A program made the translations under genes and the position numbers. Shown piece after piece: positions 33,133 to 48,334 of a DNA stretch of 64,000 nucleotides (position 1 is the stretch's first letter; each line of letters opens with the position of its first letter). The stretch is from NCBI GenBank assembly GCA_032164245.1, contig JAVMKO010000006.1, positions 103,433,310 to 103,497,309 of the forward strand, read 5' to 3'. A model generated the notes under the pieces. It was given only the letters and a program-made list of their open reading frames with translations. It was not told the DNA's origin and searched no databases. The stretch is from Sternotherus odoratus. Its lineage: Eukaryota; Chordata; Testudines; Kinosternidae.

Positions 33133-34313
33133 CCCATGTGACATCCGCGGGGCCATACAGGTCGTATAGAGATCGCGTGGATGTGACGGCCGCGGGGCCA
33201 TACAGGTCGTATAGAGATCGCGTGGACGTGACGGCCGCGGGGCCATACAGGTCGTATAGAGATCGCGTGGATGTGGCGTCCGCGGTGCCATACAGGTCGT
33301 ATAGAGCTCGCGTGGATGTGACGGCCGCGGGGCCATACAGGTCGTATAGAGATCGCGTGGATGTGGTGTCCGCGGGGCCATACAGGTCGTATAGAGATCG
33401 CGTGGATGTGGCGGCCGCGGGGCCATACAGGTCGTATAGAGATCGCGTGGACGTGACGGCCGCGGGGCCATACGGGTCGTATAGAGATCGCGTGGACGTG
33501 ACGGCCGCGGGGCCATACGGGTCGTATAGAGATCGCGTGGACGTGACGGCCGCGGGGCCATACGGGTCGTATAGAGATCGCGTGGACGTGACGGCCGCGG
33601 GGCCATACGGGTCGTATAGAGATCGCGTGGACGTGACGGCCGCGGGGCCATACGGGTCGTATAGAGATCGCGTGGACGTGACGGCCGCGGGGCCATACGG
33701 GTCGTATAGAGATCGCGTGGACGTGACGGCCGCGGGGCCATACGGGTCGTATAGAGATCGCGTGGACGTGACGGCCGCGGGGCCATACGGGTCGTATAGA
33801 GATCGCGTGGACGTGACGGCCGCGGGGCCATACGGGTCGTATAGAGATCGCGTGGACGTGACGGCCGCGGGGCCATACGGGTCGTATAGAGATCGCGTGG
33901 ACGTGACGGCCGCGGGGCCATACGGGTCGTATAGAGCTCGCGTGGACGTGACGGCCGCGGGGCCATACGGGTCGTATAGAGCTCGCGTGGACGTGACGGC
34001 CGCGGGGCCATACGGGTCGTATAGAGCTCGCGTGGACGTGACGGCCGCGGGGCCATACGGGTCGTATAGAGGTCGCGTGGACGTGACGGCCGCGGGGCCA
34101 TACGGGTCGGATAGAGATCGCGTGGATGTGACGGCCGCGGGGCCATGCAGGTCGTATAGAGATCGCGTGGACGTGACGGCCGCGGGGCCATACAGGTCGT
34201 ATAGAGATCGCGTGGACGTGACGGCCGCGGGGCCATACGGGTCGTATAGAGATCGCGTGGATGTGACGGCCGCGGGGCCATACAGGTCGTATAGAGCTCG
34301 CGTGGATGTGGCC
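33133..34313 (+). repeat. 45-bp CpG-dense minisatellite, about 26 units
   Basis: Unit: GACGGCCGCGGGGCCATACG then GGTCGTATAGAGATCGCGTG then GACGT. Outer units have ATACAGGTCGTAT; the core (about 33470-34110) has ATACGGGTCGTAT, whose ATACG/CGTAT arms are a perfect inverted repeat. Since 45 is a multiple of three, open frames of over 400 codons occur on both strands (for example GPYGSYRDRVDVTAA repeats); these are artefacts. The array interrupts a dispersed repeat whose two halves (GTGGCCCATGTGACATCC at 33130 and GTGGCCCACATGACACC at 34308) abut it. At least six CpG per unit. Confidence 0.95.
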
Positions 34314-34319
34314 CACATG

Positions 34320-35500
34320 ACACCTCAAGAGCCGCAGACAGTAACTAGGTTGAAAACCACAGTGCTAGAGTCCGGCGTTGTCAGACACAACCCCAGTCTG
34401 ATGTTCGCATGAGCCTCAGCCAGGGACTTTTGCTCTTTCTGTCTCTCCGTGCCAACCTTTATCTCCCTTGAGTTGTTAACACACCCCAGCCCCTGCCCCG
34501 GGGAGGAGCTGGATGGGACAGGAAGGCAATGTGTAATGACTGCGTTGGGTCTCAGCCCTCCTGAGCCCCACAGATTTGCTCACGTGCGCTGAGCAGCCTG
34601 AGTGATTCTCAGTCAGGAGTGCGCAGAGTCTTCCCGGGGGTCCAGCAACTCCTCTAGATATTTGCCTCATTTCACGACAGGCTACATAAAAAGCACCAGC
34701 GCAGTCAGTACAAACGCACATTTCATCCAGCCTTGTTTCTACTCCTCTCTCCACTCAGATGTAAGCACAACGTTTATATCCCCCTTGATTTATTTGATAA
34801 TGACATGGTAAAAATGAGGCCGTCCGCAATTGTTCGGGACTTCTGGGGCTGGGATGCGTTTGTATTTTTATGTCTGGTTTTGTAAACAAGTGAGTTTTAA
34901 AGGAGGTGAAACTTGGGGGAACGCAAGACACATCAGACTCCTGAAAGTCCGTCAGTCTGGAAAGGGTGAGAGGAGAACCAGATGACGAATCTAGCACACA
35001 GCAGATAAAGAAGAGCCCACTATGGGAAAGGGGCAGCTGAAACGCCTCCACCGGCCCCATAACAGCATCGAGCCCAAAGTCCTTGCTGGAGCGAAGTCCC
35101 GAGGCCCCAAGCTGGGTCAGTGGGGGAGTTGAACCTGTGGCCGTGGGATCAAACAGCGCCAGGGTCCAGTGTGGGCTTCCCAACGCTTCAGGATTGACCT
35201 GGAGCCTCCAGGATGTGAAGATGAATCTTGAGTGAAGGATGGTGTCAGGGGAAGGGTGTCCCGGGTCTGTGTGGGTCAGAGGGGGGTGAGGGGTGGCGGG
35301 AGAGAGATCACTGGATCATTCCCTGTTAGGGTCTCTCGCTCCGGGGCACCTGGCATTGGCCACTGTCGGTAGACAGGATATGGGGCTGGATGGACCTTTG
35401 ATCTCACCCAGTGGGGCCGGTTCTTATGGGGGGAAATCTCCAGGAACAGGTGCACCCACAACTGGCAACCCGGCCCAAGCAAAGTGACCGGCTGCCATAG
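34320..35500. other. Intergenic between genes B and C
   Basis: No gene supported. 35330-35440 (CTCCGGGGCACCTGGCATTG, then GGACCTTTGATCTCACCCAG) looks like a dispersed repeat tail. A CTCF-like word CCACCGGGGGGCGCC (one mismatch) lies at 35513-35527. Confidence 0.5.
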
Positions 35501-36100
35501 TGGCCTCATCAGCCACCGGGGGGCGCCCCAGAGCCCCCCCGCAGTAACATGGGGCACAGATTCAAGTAGCCCCCAGAGTTTTCCCCAATCCCCCCCCCGG
35601 GGGGGCCTTTCCCTCCCTGCTGCCTGCGGGGGGCTGGCGCTAAACAACGGGGCCCGGGCTGCGGACGGGGGCGGCGCTGGATGCAGCCACCTCTGGGGCG
35701 CGGCGCGGGGGCTGTTTTTGGGGGGTCCCTCCAGCCCCCCCCCCGGTCGGATCTAGCGGGTTAAAACCATAGAGCCGCCCGCCGGGGGAAGGGGAGGAGG
35801 CAGCGGAGGGAGCCACTTCCTGCTGCAAACCCCCCCCCCCCGTCCCGGAGCTCGGCCGCCGCAGGGCGGAGCGCCCCGGGCCGGCACGTGGGGCACCGGA
35901 TCCGGGTAGAGCCCCCCCCCCCCCGCCGCTCCCCCTCCGCCCCGGCAGCCCCGACCCCCCCCCCCGCCCCGCAGCCCGGACCCCCCCCCCCCCCCCCTCC
36001 AGGCGCAGGGGAGAGGCGGCCCCGGGATTGAAACAGCGACAGAGGCAGCAAATCGCTGCCTGGAGCCAGCAACCAGGGCGAGGAGGCTGGGCTGGCAGGG
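35500..36100 (+). promoter_or_regulatory. CpG island, likely promoter of gene C
   Basis: Dense CpG and C/G homopolymers at 35560-36030, with an E-box CACGTG at 35885 followed by GGGGCACCGG. The block GAGGCAGCAAATCGCTGCCT (36042) recurs as GAGGCAGGAAATCGCTGCCT upstream of gene F (57381), so the two genes have related 5' regions. Exact first exon not determined. Confidence 0.55.
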
Positions 36101-36532
36101 AGCTGGGGGGAGGGAGGGAGGGAGGGGCACCGGCAGGGCTGGGGGGGGGGGAGCCGAGGGCTGGGATAATAGGGTCCCTGGGGGGCGGGAGTGAGGGGCA
36201 CCATCAGGGCTGGGGGGGTCGGAGATCCCAGGGCTGGGGGGGGGGAGCTGTGGGCTGGGATAACAGGGGCTGTGGGTCGGGCATTGGGGGGAGACGGGTT
36301 GCATTGGGGGGCAGTTGGCAGCCCCCCCGCTGTGTTCCCTTCCACTGCTGGCTCCTGAGAGCCGGGCCCCTCCAGCCCGCCGGGCCCCTGGGGTGGGCGA
36401 GGGGCTGAATATTTCTTCCTGGCTATTTGTGCCCCTTCATGAAGCCCCCCCCTCCCCCCCCCCCCCCCGGTTCCGCTCGGTCCTGCTCTGCGGTGACAGG
36501 CGTCTTCGGGTGTTTGCAGGGCCCAAGATTCG

Positions 36533-38423
36533 ATGGCGCAGCCGGGCAGCCCGTCCCCGGGTGAGATGGAGCAAAATACACCCCTGGCCGGGGAGAACCA
36601 GCCGCCGGCTGAGCATCCAGAGGATCCCGAAGCACCGCAGGAGACGGGTAACGAGCTCGGGGGCAGAACGGCTGCTCTCGGGGCTGGCAGCTCTCCCCCC
36701 CGAGGGCCCGAGCTAAGCTTCGCTGGCTGGCGGGTGGCAGACAATTCCTTTCTGGGGTGGCGGGGTGCAGAGAGCCACTCGGGGTTACGCTGGGCCATTG
36801 GGGCAGACCTGGCTCCCCCTCTCCCCACTGTGGAGGAGTTTGGGGGGGGGGGGGGTTTCTCTTCCTGCCCATCAGGTTCTCCGCTCCCTTTTCTCTCTCT
36901 GGCTGGATTCTCTCTCTCTCCCGGCAGGTACCGGGACGGAGGAGGAAATTCCCCTGTGGGAAGGGCCTGCGGGAGCAGAGCCGCACGGGCCGTCCCGGAG
37001 CCCCAAGCAGGGGGAGGCCGGTGAATTGGGCCGGCAGAGGCGGGCCAAGCGGGATGGCGAAGTGGCCCCCCCAGGCCGCTCCTCCCGCGAGGGGCCCATC
37101 ATCTGCGGGGACTGCGGGAAGAGCTTCGCCAAGGACTCGGAGTTCGTCAAGCACGAACGGACCCACACGGGGGAGCGCCCCTACCGGTGCCCCGACTGCG
37201 GGAAGGGCTTCACCAACAGCTCCAACCTCCTGCGCCACCAGCGCATCCACAGCGGCGCCAAGCCCTACCCCTGCGCCGTGTGCGGGAAGAGCTTCCGCCA
37301 CAAGGAGCACCTGACCCGCCACGGCCGCGTCCACGCCACGGAGAAGCCCCACGTCTGCGCCCACTGCGGGGCGGCCTACAGCACCCGCCCCAACCTGCTG
37401 CGGCACCAGAGCAGCCACGTGGGGGAGCTGCCCTACAAGTGCCCCGAGTGCGGGCGGCGCTTCGGGGAGGCGGCGGCGCTGGCGGGCCACGCGGCCAGCC
37501 ACAGCGGGAAGCCCCACGTCTGCGCCGAGTGCGGGAAGGGCTTCCGGCGCGGCTCGTCGCTGCGGGAGCACCAGCGGGTCCACACGGGGGAGCGGCCCTA
37601 CGGCTGCCCGCAGTGCGGGAAGGGCTTCAGCCAGCGCTCCTCCCTGGTGCTGCACCGGCGCACCCACACCGGCGAGCGGCCCTACGTCTGCGGCGACTGC
37701 GGGCGCAGCTTCAGCGTCAGCTCGGCGCTCATCACCCACCAGCGGCTGCACACCGGGGAGCGCCCCTTCCCCTGCCCGGAGTGCCAGAAGCGCTTCAGCG
37801 ACCGCAAGGCCCTCAAGCGGCACCAGCGGGTCCACACCGGCGAGCGGCCCTACCGCTGCGCCGACTGCGGCAAGGGCTTCAGCCAGAGCTCGGCGCTGGC
37901 CACCCACCAGCGCATCCACACCGGGGAGACCCCGTACGGCTGCGGGGCCTGCGGCAAGCGCTTCGGGGACCTCTCGGCCCTCAAGCGGCACGAACGCATC
38001 CACACCGGGGAGCGACCCTACCGCTGCGGCCAGTGCGGGAAAGCGTTCAAGCACAGCTCGGCCCTGGCCCAGCACGGCCGCACCCACACCGGAGAGAAAC
38101 CCTACGTCTGCTCCCAGTGCGGCAAAGCCTTCTCCCAGGGCTCCACCCTCATCCAGCACCAGCGGGTGCACACCGGCGAGCGCCCCTACCCTTGCCCCCA
38201 GTGCGGGCGGAGCTTCTCCCAGGGCTCCGCCCTCACCCAGCACCAGCGCACCCACACCAAGGAGAGCGACCCGCTGACGGGGCCCGGCGGGGCCCGGATC
38301 TACCGGGACCCCTTCGTCCAGCCGCGGGACGAGGACGAGGATGGGGTGGGGGAGGTGCTGGTGCTGCCTCCCGGGACGTGGGATGCGGACCTGGACGTGC
38401 AGATCAAAGAGGAGCCAGAGTGA
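36533..38423 (+). CDS. Gene C: C2H2 zinc-finger protein, 14 fingers, no KRAB
   Basis: Probable DNA-binding transcription factor of 536 aa. Coding exons 36533-36647 and 36928-38423, joined in phase 1; the first exon begins at 36520. ATG 36533 opens MAQPGSPSPGEMEQ, and the first exon encodes only a proline/glutamate-rich leader ending APQETG, so there is no KRAB or SCAN. The last exon starts GTGTEEEIPLWEGP and carries 14 C2H2 fingers ([14 protein letters not shown] to HQRTHTKE). Finger 5 is followed by a shortened linker (HSGKP). The tail has IYRDPFVQPRD and ends LPPGTWDADLDVQIKEEPE, with an IKEE SUMO-type site. Fingers 3, 4 and 6 resemble those of E and F. Poly(A) signal at 38877. Confidence 0.92.
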
Positions 38424-38876
38424 TGGGGTGGGGGCAGAGTGTTCCCGCCCCCCCCTGCTGGTTCAGTGTGGCTGGATTCGGGTGTCACGGGGAGCAGCCG
38501 TCTCTGCGTCAGGAATCCCCTCGGTACTGGAGCTGGGGGCAAAGTGCCCGCGGTGGGGGCGTCTCCCCCTTTACCACCCCCCACTCAGCAGGGATTATTA
38601 ACCCCCATAGGCCCAGCCAGTTCCAGTGGGACCTGTCCTGGATCTCGCCCTCTCTGTGCCTTGGTCTAAGCTCCTTTCCCGGGGCCAGTGAGGAGTGAAG
38701 GGGGTTGGGAGCTCTAGGTGGAGGGCAGCCCATCTCCTTAGTGCCAGTAGCTGCCCCCACCGTGAGCTAGTCCCCAAGGGCTGATAATGTCCCCAGGACT
38801 CCCCGGCCTATGTGGCGTGATTGGCACAAGGACGCTTTTTTATCCATTGTCTCTGTTTCTACTTCTGTCTGAAAAC

Positions 38877-38882
38877 AATAAA
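38877..38882 (+). terminator. Poly(A) signal of gene C
   Basis: AATAAA in GAAAACAATAAACCCCC, about 450 bp after the stop of gene C, preceded by a T-rich stretch. Confidence 0.65.
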
Positions 38883-39059
38883 CCCCCAGTACCTGCCTCA
38901 CATGCGGTGACATGCAAAGTGCTGCAGATGGGAGTGGTTAGATCAGTGAGGGGGTGGGGCTTGGTGTGTATTTAGTGAGCCAGGTCCTGGGTCCAGACTC
39001 CTGGGTTCTATCCCTGGGCTGGGAGGGGAGGGAGTTTGAGAAGGGCGAGGGGCCAAAGC

Positions 39060-39310
39060 AGGGAGGTGGGACTCTTGGGTTCTAAGCTCTGCTGCTGACT
39101 TGCTGTGCGATCAGAGGAAAGTCACTTCCCCCTCTGTGCCTTGGTTTCCCCGTCTGTATGGCCAGGATGATGCTAATTAGCTCTGGTGCATGGCACTCAG
39201 ATCGAGGGGTGAATGATGCTCTGTAAGAGCCAGGAGCTGTTACTCTCTGTATTATAGTAGCACCCACAGGCCTCAGTCAGGGAGCAGGACCCCAGGGTGC
39301 TGCTCACACA
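39060..39310 (+). mobile_element. MIR-like SINE
   Basis: GGGACTCTTGGGTTCTAAGC, TGCTGACTTGCTGTGCGATC, TGTGCCTTGGTTTCCCCGTC and the 3' part TATTATAGTAGCACCCACAG are in the MIR-type order. A second, shorter head lies just left at 38985. Confidence 0.75.
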
Positions 39311-39367
39311 TAGATTCAGTGCCAGGGCTGAGACTTGAGTCCGTCTCTATTGTGCTGTGAGTATCCT

Positions 39368-39550
39368 GGAACCCTCAGGCTCCCAGCATTCTGCCTCCAG
39401 CTGCCATGGAACCCTCAGGCTCCCAGCATTCTGCCCCCAGCTGCCACGGAACCCTCAGGCTCCCAGCATTCCGCCCCCAGCTGCCACGGAACCCTCGGGT
39501 TCCCAGCATTCCGCCCCCAGCTGCCACGGAACCCTCGGGCTCCCAACATT
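39368..39550 (+). repeat. 40-bp minisatellite
   Basis: Five units starting GGAACCCTC at 39368, 39408, 39448, 39488 and 39528, with TCCCAGCATT and CCCCCAGCTGCCAC. 39560-40060 after it holds no gene. Confidence 0.95.
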
Positions 39551-40069
39551 CCACTCTACTGCCATTTTCAACCACCCTTTCATCCCTGCCACCCCCATCC
39601 TGCTGCTGCAGCCAGGTTGGTGCTACCCCAAGATACCCGTCTCCCAGGCCTGCGCTCTGGCTGCTGCCGCCCAGGACCAGGGAGGGGAAGGGGCACCCGG
39701 GCAGCAGCCATTTTACTATCTCTTGGGCCTTTTCCAACTGGGGAGGGAATTTGGAACAGGCAGGGGAGGGGCATCCATGAGCGGGGAAAACCTCAGGACA
39801 GGGGGAGAGGCCGGCAATGCGGGTTCACCAGAGTCAGGGCTCGGCCCGAGCGCCCAGGGCCGCCTCCAGACGTCTGTGATGGACGGGAGAGGCCCGGCCT
39901 TTGGTTTAGATGCCGGCCGGGCCCCCCCATGGGGTAGGTAGATTGCAACCCCATTAGCGTAGCACGTGGGGCACTGACCTAAAACACTGACCCACAGGGG
40001 AGCGGGCCCCCCACTGACCCCCCCCATCCCGCCCCCTGCAGGCAGCACCCTCCAGCACCGACAGGGGAG

Positions 40070-40185
40070 AGCGCCCCCTTCTGGCCCCCTGCCGCACACC
40101 CTGGGGAGCGGTGGGGCGGGGCAGGGGCGGGGCTCATTCATTCCCCGCTGTAACGGGATTGGCTCCGGGTGACACACGTGGGGAG
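40070..40185 (+). promoter_or_regulatory. Promoter of gene D with a CTCF-like site
   Basis: On the minus strand, 40070-40084 reads CCAGAAGGGGGCGCT, one mismatch from the CTCF core. Then come two GC boxes (GGGGCGGGGCAGGGGCGGGG, about 40112-40131), an inverted CCAAT (GATTGGCTCC, about 40155) and an E-box CACGTG at 40175, only 6 bp before the ATG at 40186. The 5' UTR must therefore be short or begin further upstream. No TATA box. Confidence 0.6.
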
Positions 40186-43665
<3,480 letters not shown>

Positions 43666-43782
43666 TGGGATCCGCACTTGGGTCGTGGGGCTGGGCAGGA
43701 GACGGTGGAGTGAGAAGAGAGCAGCTGTAAGGAATGCAGGGATTGAACCTGTGATCTCTGGATCTCACATCTAGAGCTGGGC

Positions 43783-44060
43783 TGTGAGGCAGTGTGGTCT
43801 AATGCAGGGGTTCTCAACCGGGGGTAAACGTCTGGGAAAGTTGAGAAGCGCTAGTCTAGGGGACAGAGCACTACATTAGGACTTTTGGGTTCTCTTCCTG
43901 GCTCAGCCTTTGGCCTGCTGGCTGATCTTAGGCAAGTCACAGCCACCTCTGTGCCTCAGTTTCCCCATCTGCAAAATGGGGATAATGATCCTGTAAAGTT
44001 CTTTGAGATCTCCTAATGGAAATCACCAGATGAGAGCCGGGCATAATTATAATGGCTGAA
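43783..44060 (+). mobile_element. MIR-like SINE
   Basis: Head TGTGGTCTAATGCAG, GGACTTTTGGGTTCTC, core CTTAGGCAAGTCACAGCC, CTCAGTTTCCCCATCTGCAA and AATGGGGATAATGATCC: the best preserved MIR-type copy in the window. Confidence 0.88.
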
Positions 44061-44600
44061 AAATGTTCTTTTAAACTTTATTTTGATGGAATATTGGATT
44101 TTGGTTTAAATGAAGTTTTTCCATGAAAAGCGTTTGCATTCCATGGAAAATGTTGAATTTCTTTTGTTAAAGAAACAGATGCCCCCAAACAAAAATTTAA
44201 GCCAGGAACTGAAATGTTTCAGTTGGTGTATGTGCCCTAGTGCTTCCTGAGAGTTGTGGGTTGATTGTACTCTGTGGACTACATCTCCCATGATGCACTA
44301 CCTCCCATCTCTAAGGGAGACCATAGGACATCCTGAGAGATGTAGTCCACTGCCAGCCTATGGAAGAGAATGGGAGCACGAGGCACCAAAACTACAACTC
44401 CCATGAAGCATTTCCAAATGTGTGTTTTGTTTTGGGCTGAAATTTTCCAATTTTTGCTGAAAAAAACAATTTTTTTCTTGAAAAATACAGGCAAGAGATT
44501 TTTCCTTCTTGTCAAAAACTTTGGGGCAGGGGGCAGGAAGGGGAGAAAAAACCCAGAAACATTTTCCACAGTCCCCTTTGGCCTGAGCTAATGGACCAGG
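44060..44600. repeat. AT-rich dispersed repeat with an inverted pair
   Basis: AT-rich sequence with TTTTCCATGAAAA-like words flanks TGGACTACATCTC (44275-44287) and its inverse GAGATGTAGTCCA (44338-44350), then ACTACAACTCCCATGAAGC. The inverted pair suggests a short DNA-transposon remnant. No gene. Confidence 0.45.
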
Positions 44601-44941
44601 CCTGTTAGCAGGAAGACAGTAGCGTCACCCACTGGTGATGTGTGTCATAGCTTCCCCCTCTGCCCTGATCCACAAAGGATACGAGTCTGTTACAGCCCTG
44701 GTTAAAGGGGTTTTGTCTTTGTTATACTGTTATATTTTGAGGTCACTGGTGGATGGTCTGACTGACATGAACAGCCGTGTTACATGAATAAGCCACAAAG
44801 CAGTGGATGGAGGAAAAAATGAGGCTGATTGTTTTGTCTCACAACAAACGCCTCTAGGAATTACTGCAGCCCTCAAGGTGCCAACTGCCCCAGAATGGGG
44901 TTTGTTTCCCCCTGGCTCAGTGGGAATCATTAACCATCTCA

Positions 44942-45256
44942 CACACTGATTCCTGGCTCTGCCACCAACTTGCTATGTGACCTTCAGCAAGTCATTTTGC
45001 CAGTCTCCCCTCCTAGTCCTTGTCTTATTAAAATGGGGAGCGTTTTGGGGCAGGGACTGTGTCTGTGCGGCACCTGGCGCGATGGGGGGGCCTGATCTTG
45101 GTCAGGCCTATGCAGTGCTTGGCATGATGGAGACCTGATCTCAGTGGGGGGGAAGGGGGGGGAACCTGATCTCAGTTGGGGGTCTGTGCAACACAGGCAC
45201 AGTGGGAGCCCTGATCTCGGTGATGACCCTTTGCACTGGTAATATAAATAATAAAT
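44942..45256 (+). mobile_element. MIR-like SINE with 3' tail
   Basis: CCTGGCTCTGCCACCAACTT, GTGACCTTCAGCAAGTC, AAAATGGGGAGCG, GGGGCAGGGACTGTGTCTGT and a tail ending AATATAAATAATAAA. The CCTGATCTCAGT-type segment of the tail is repeated four times (45087-45220). Confidence 0.75.
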
Positions 45257-47235
45257 TACAAATCCATCCTGATCCCTAATGTTAGAGCCTTCATGAGTCA
45301 CATCCCCAGCCTGGCTTTGCATTGTCTATAACTAGAGGGGAAGCTTTATTTATTTTACTGTTTCTGTTTGTCTGTTCTTCTCTTCCGTCATTTAAGAGTA
45401 TCTGGGTCAATTGGAGATTGGCCCAGGATTTGACCGTGCCGGATCTGGAGAGGAGCGGTTACCGACTCTTTGGTTGAGAGATGCGAGTTTTCTACCTTGT
45501 TACAGAGACAAAAAGAATATGTTAAGCCTGGAAGGCACTGGAGAGATCAGGACTCCTGGGTTCTATCCTCAGCTCTTGCAACGGCGCATGCTCTAGTTGA
45601 TTAGAGCAGGATAGGGAGTCAGGACTTGGAGGTATTCTGGCTGTGAGATGTGTTAAACTTTAAAAGTCACTTCTACCAGTGCCTCACTTTCCTCACCTTA
45701 ACTGAGGGTGATAAGACCAACCTTCTTCCATGCGGCAGTTTGAGAGCTATGGCTGAAATGTTCTGTATCTGTGTAAAATAAATGCTCTGTATTTAAGTAT
45801 TACGTGGTTCTAGGTTTAAAACACCGTGGCTCTTTACATCACCGTGTTGGTGATGAATACAGTATACTTATTAATGTTATGTAAATTAAATCTACTCCTC
45901 CTGTTTGTCAGATCTAGCTTTCTGTTATCTGAAGAACACTAGGGATGGTTGGAAATATGTTGATAAAATGTTTCCATCAAAAATGCCTTTTTGCCAAAAC
46001 CAAAACTACAGGGAATTTTTGACAAATTTCTTGACTGAAACCCCCCCAACCCAATAGTCTTCACATTGTTCAAATTACCTGTTTTGACTTTTTTAAATTA
46101 ATTTTTTTTAATTTTTCCAAATTTTTCAAAGCAACTTTCATTTGGAAATTTAAGCTAATTATGTGGATTTTTTTTTTTAAATGGTCAAAGTTAAAATGAA
46201 ACATCATGAAATTATCAAAATGAAACCTGAACCTTGATTATTTTTGCCAGATTTTCAGTTCACCAAAGATTTCAAAAATTTGACTTTGTATCCCAATTCA
46301 GGATGGGAAAAATTTCTAAATTTTTTTCATGGGATGGAAAATGAGTTCCTGCCTGGCTCTGTGTATGATCGAATAGATTTTCTCCTTCTCCTTTCTGATC
46401 GCTGCTCGTATGTGCCCATCCCATAGCATGGGTAGGCAGGCTGAAGCTGGGATCTTTGGCCTCTAAATATGGCATAGGCCTCTATCCCTATGAGCTAAAA
46501 GATGGGCTTAATTAGCAGGTAGGAGTAGTAGGTTATTCTCCATGCAACTCAGGCACTGGAGGGACAGATGGCGCACACTTTGCTGGTGGACACATTCCCC
46601 CTGTCAGTTCCTGAGCATCTCAATTCAAGTCTTTGCTCAGGGTCTACAAGGCCAGGTGGCCCCGTAGCTAGGGCTGCTCTTTCTAGTGTGTCTGGCCTTT
46701 CTGTCACACTCCACTTGTATTTCTAAGGGCAGCTGCTACCACCCTAAAGGAGGCATGTGAAGTACGGTGGACATGGATGCCTGGTATGGCTCTTTCCCTG
46801 CTGACTCTGAGCGTGCCCAGGAGAAGCCTGTCTGACCTTCCCAAGACAGCTGTGGCATCTGGCCTAATCCAGAGCCTACTCACCCAACTGTGGGCTAATC
46901 TAGTACCCATCTAGTAACACTGGGTTCCTACAACAAGTCTAACTGCTCCTAATTTAGCAATAACTAAGGATCTCTTCCACAACAGCTGATCAAGGAAAGG
47001 GGGTTACAGCAAATGTCTCCTGCAACTGCCATGGAACCGTCCTCCTGCCATTTCCAACTGTCATCGAAGGCCACTCCACAGGGCTATCCCGTATTGTCTC
47101 CTCTTGGACAAGGGTGGCCAGTTGCTGCTACGAGCGGCTGTGGAAGGGGCATGGAAGTGGTTTAGGTGTTTTAGGGTTAGGTTTTGGTTAAGACCAAAGT
47201 TTAGATATTTCGGTCAAAGCAGCCTGTGAAGAGTT
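45256..47235. other. Intergenic, no gene supported
   Basis: 45590-45800 has weak MIR-type words and AAATAAATG. 45940-46340 is AT-rich with the GAAAATTTTT-type dispersed repeat. 46500-47235 looks unique; the short open frames have no recognised homology. Confidence 0.5.
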
Positions 47236-47515
47236 ATAAAGGGATCTCAAAACCTGGGGGATTGACGGAGGCAGCAAAGCTGCAGATGAAATTCAGTGTT
47301 GATGAATGCAAAGTAGGGGATAGGGGAAAATATTATCCTAACTAGACATCTAAAATGAGGAGTCTGAGTTCGCTGTTACCACTCATGAGAGGGATCTTGG
47401 TGCTATGGGGGATAGTTCTTTGAAAACATCCACTCAGTGTGCAGTGGCTGTCAGAAAAGTAAACAGAACATTAGGAACCATTAGCAAAGGGACTTGGGGT
47501 GTCAAAAAAGTTTCA
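47235..47515 (+). mobile_element. CR1 LINE internal ORF2 fragment
   Basis: GCAAAGCTGCAGATGAAATT reads KLQMKFSVDECKV, the conserved motif after the RT palm domain of CR1, and ACATCCACTCAGTGTGCAG continues in the CR1 pattern. Frames are broken by stops, so an old fragment. Confidence 0.8.
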
Positions 47516-47806
47516 GCCGGCCCTGCCCCCCCGTCCTCCAAACCCCTCAATCCCCAGGTCTGTACCCCCAGCCGGGTAGCCCCATCTGGAGCCCTCATCC
47601 CCTCCTGCACCCCAACCCCCAGAGCCAGCTGAAAATGAGCAAGGGGGGGGATGGAGTGAGCCCCCCTCCACCCCAAACTGGGTCAGCAATGGCCAAGCGG
47701 GTTCCTCTGCCCCCAGCCAGCAGGAAACCCCCCATTGCAGCCTGGGCATTTCATGGGGGATTTGGGACCCTGCAAGGTGCCTGCCCAGATGGGTCCCCCC
47801 AGGAAT

Positions 47807-47935
47807 GAGGGTGACCATATGTCCTGATGTTATAGGGACAGTCCCGATTTTTGGGGGGGCTTTTTCTTCTACAGGCTCCTATTACCCCTCCACCCCCCTG
47901 TCCTGATTGCTGGCCACCACCAGAACTGCTCATCA
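47807..47935. mobile_element. Short MITE with GGTGACCA-type end, copy 2
   Basis: GAGGGTGACCATATGTCC, TATAGGGACAGTCCCG, GGCTTTTTCTTCTACAGGC and CTCCTATTACCCC match the family at 14336 and 56886 (reverse orientation). The right end has decayed. Confidence 0.65.
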
Positions 47936-47999
47936 CTCGGGCTAGTCCCGGGTGGATTTTTACCCCCCCCCCCCCGATGTTTCACCCGGGTCCCGTGTG

Positions 48000-48268
48000 T
48001 GTGAAGCGGATCTCGTGGGTGTGAGTTTGGGGGGGACTCGTGCTCGCGGCTGACACGGCGGGGGACACGCGGGGTTCATCCCCCGACTTCCCAGCCGGCC
48101 CGGGCGGAGCAGGAAGTGATCCGAAGTGGGGACGCGATAACCCAGGGACCTTCCTGCGCCGGCCCCCCCGGGCTGGCCCCGGCCTCCCTCCCCGCCCCCG
48201 GTGTGCAAAGGGGCGGAACCCCCGGCTGCAGCCCCGGGGCCCCGCAGGGGATCGCCCCGGCCGGAGCG
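48000..48268 (+). promoter_or_regulatory. CpG island, promoter and 5' exon of gene E
   Basis: CpG-rich from about 48000. GGGACCTTCCTGCGCCGGCC (48147) has a counterpart GGGACCTTCCTGTCCAGCCC at 57190 before gene F, so the promoters are duplicates. A donor GGAGCG|GTGAGTGG ends the probable non-coding exon at 48268. GGAAGTG (48113) is an ETS-type site. Confidence 0.6.
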
Positions 48269-48334
48269 GTGAGTGGGGCGGGGAGTCCCGGCCGGAGGGG
48301 CAGGCAGGGGGTGCAAGCAGCCGAGGAAAGGGCT

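Noticed and set aside
32868..34412. 514-codon frame and three minus-strand frames of 400-445 codons (GPYGSYRDR-type repeats)
   Set aside because: Multiple-of-three minisatellite keeps all frames open; no start context, splice sites or known domain; both strands equally open.
36423..38255. 610-codon minus-strand frame, and similar antisense frames over genes A, B, E and F
   Set aside because: Shadows of GC-rich C2H2 finger arrays with a strong codon pattern; alanine/glycine/valine-rich, with no domain.
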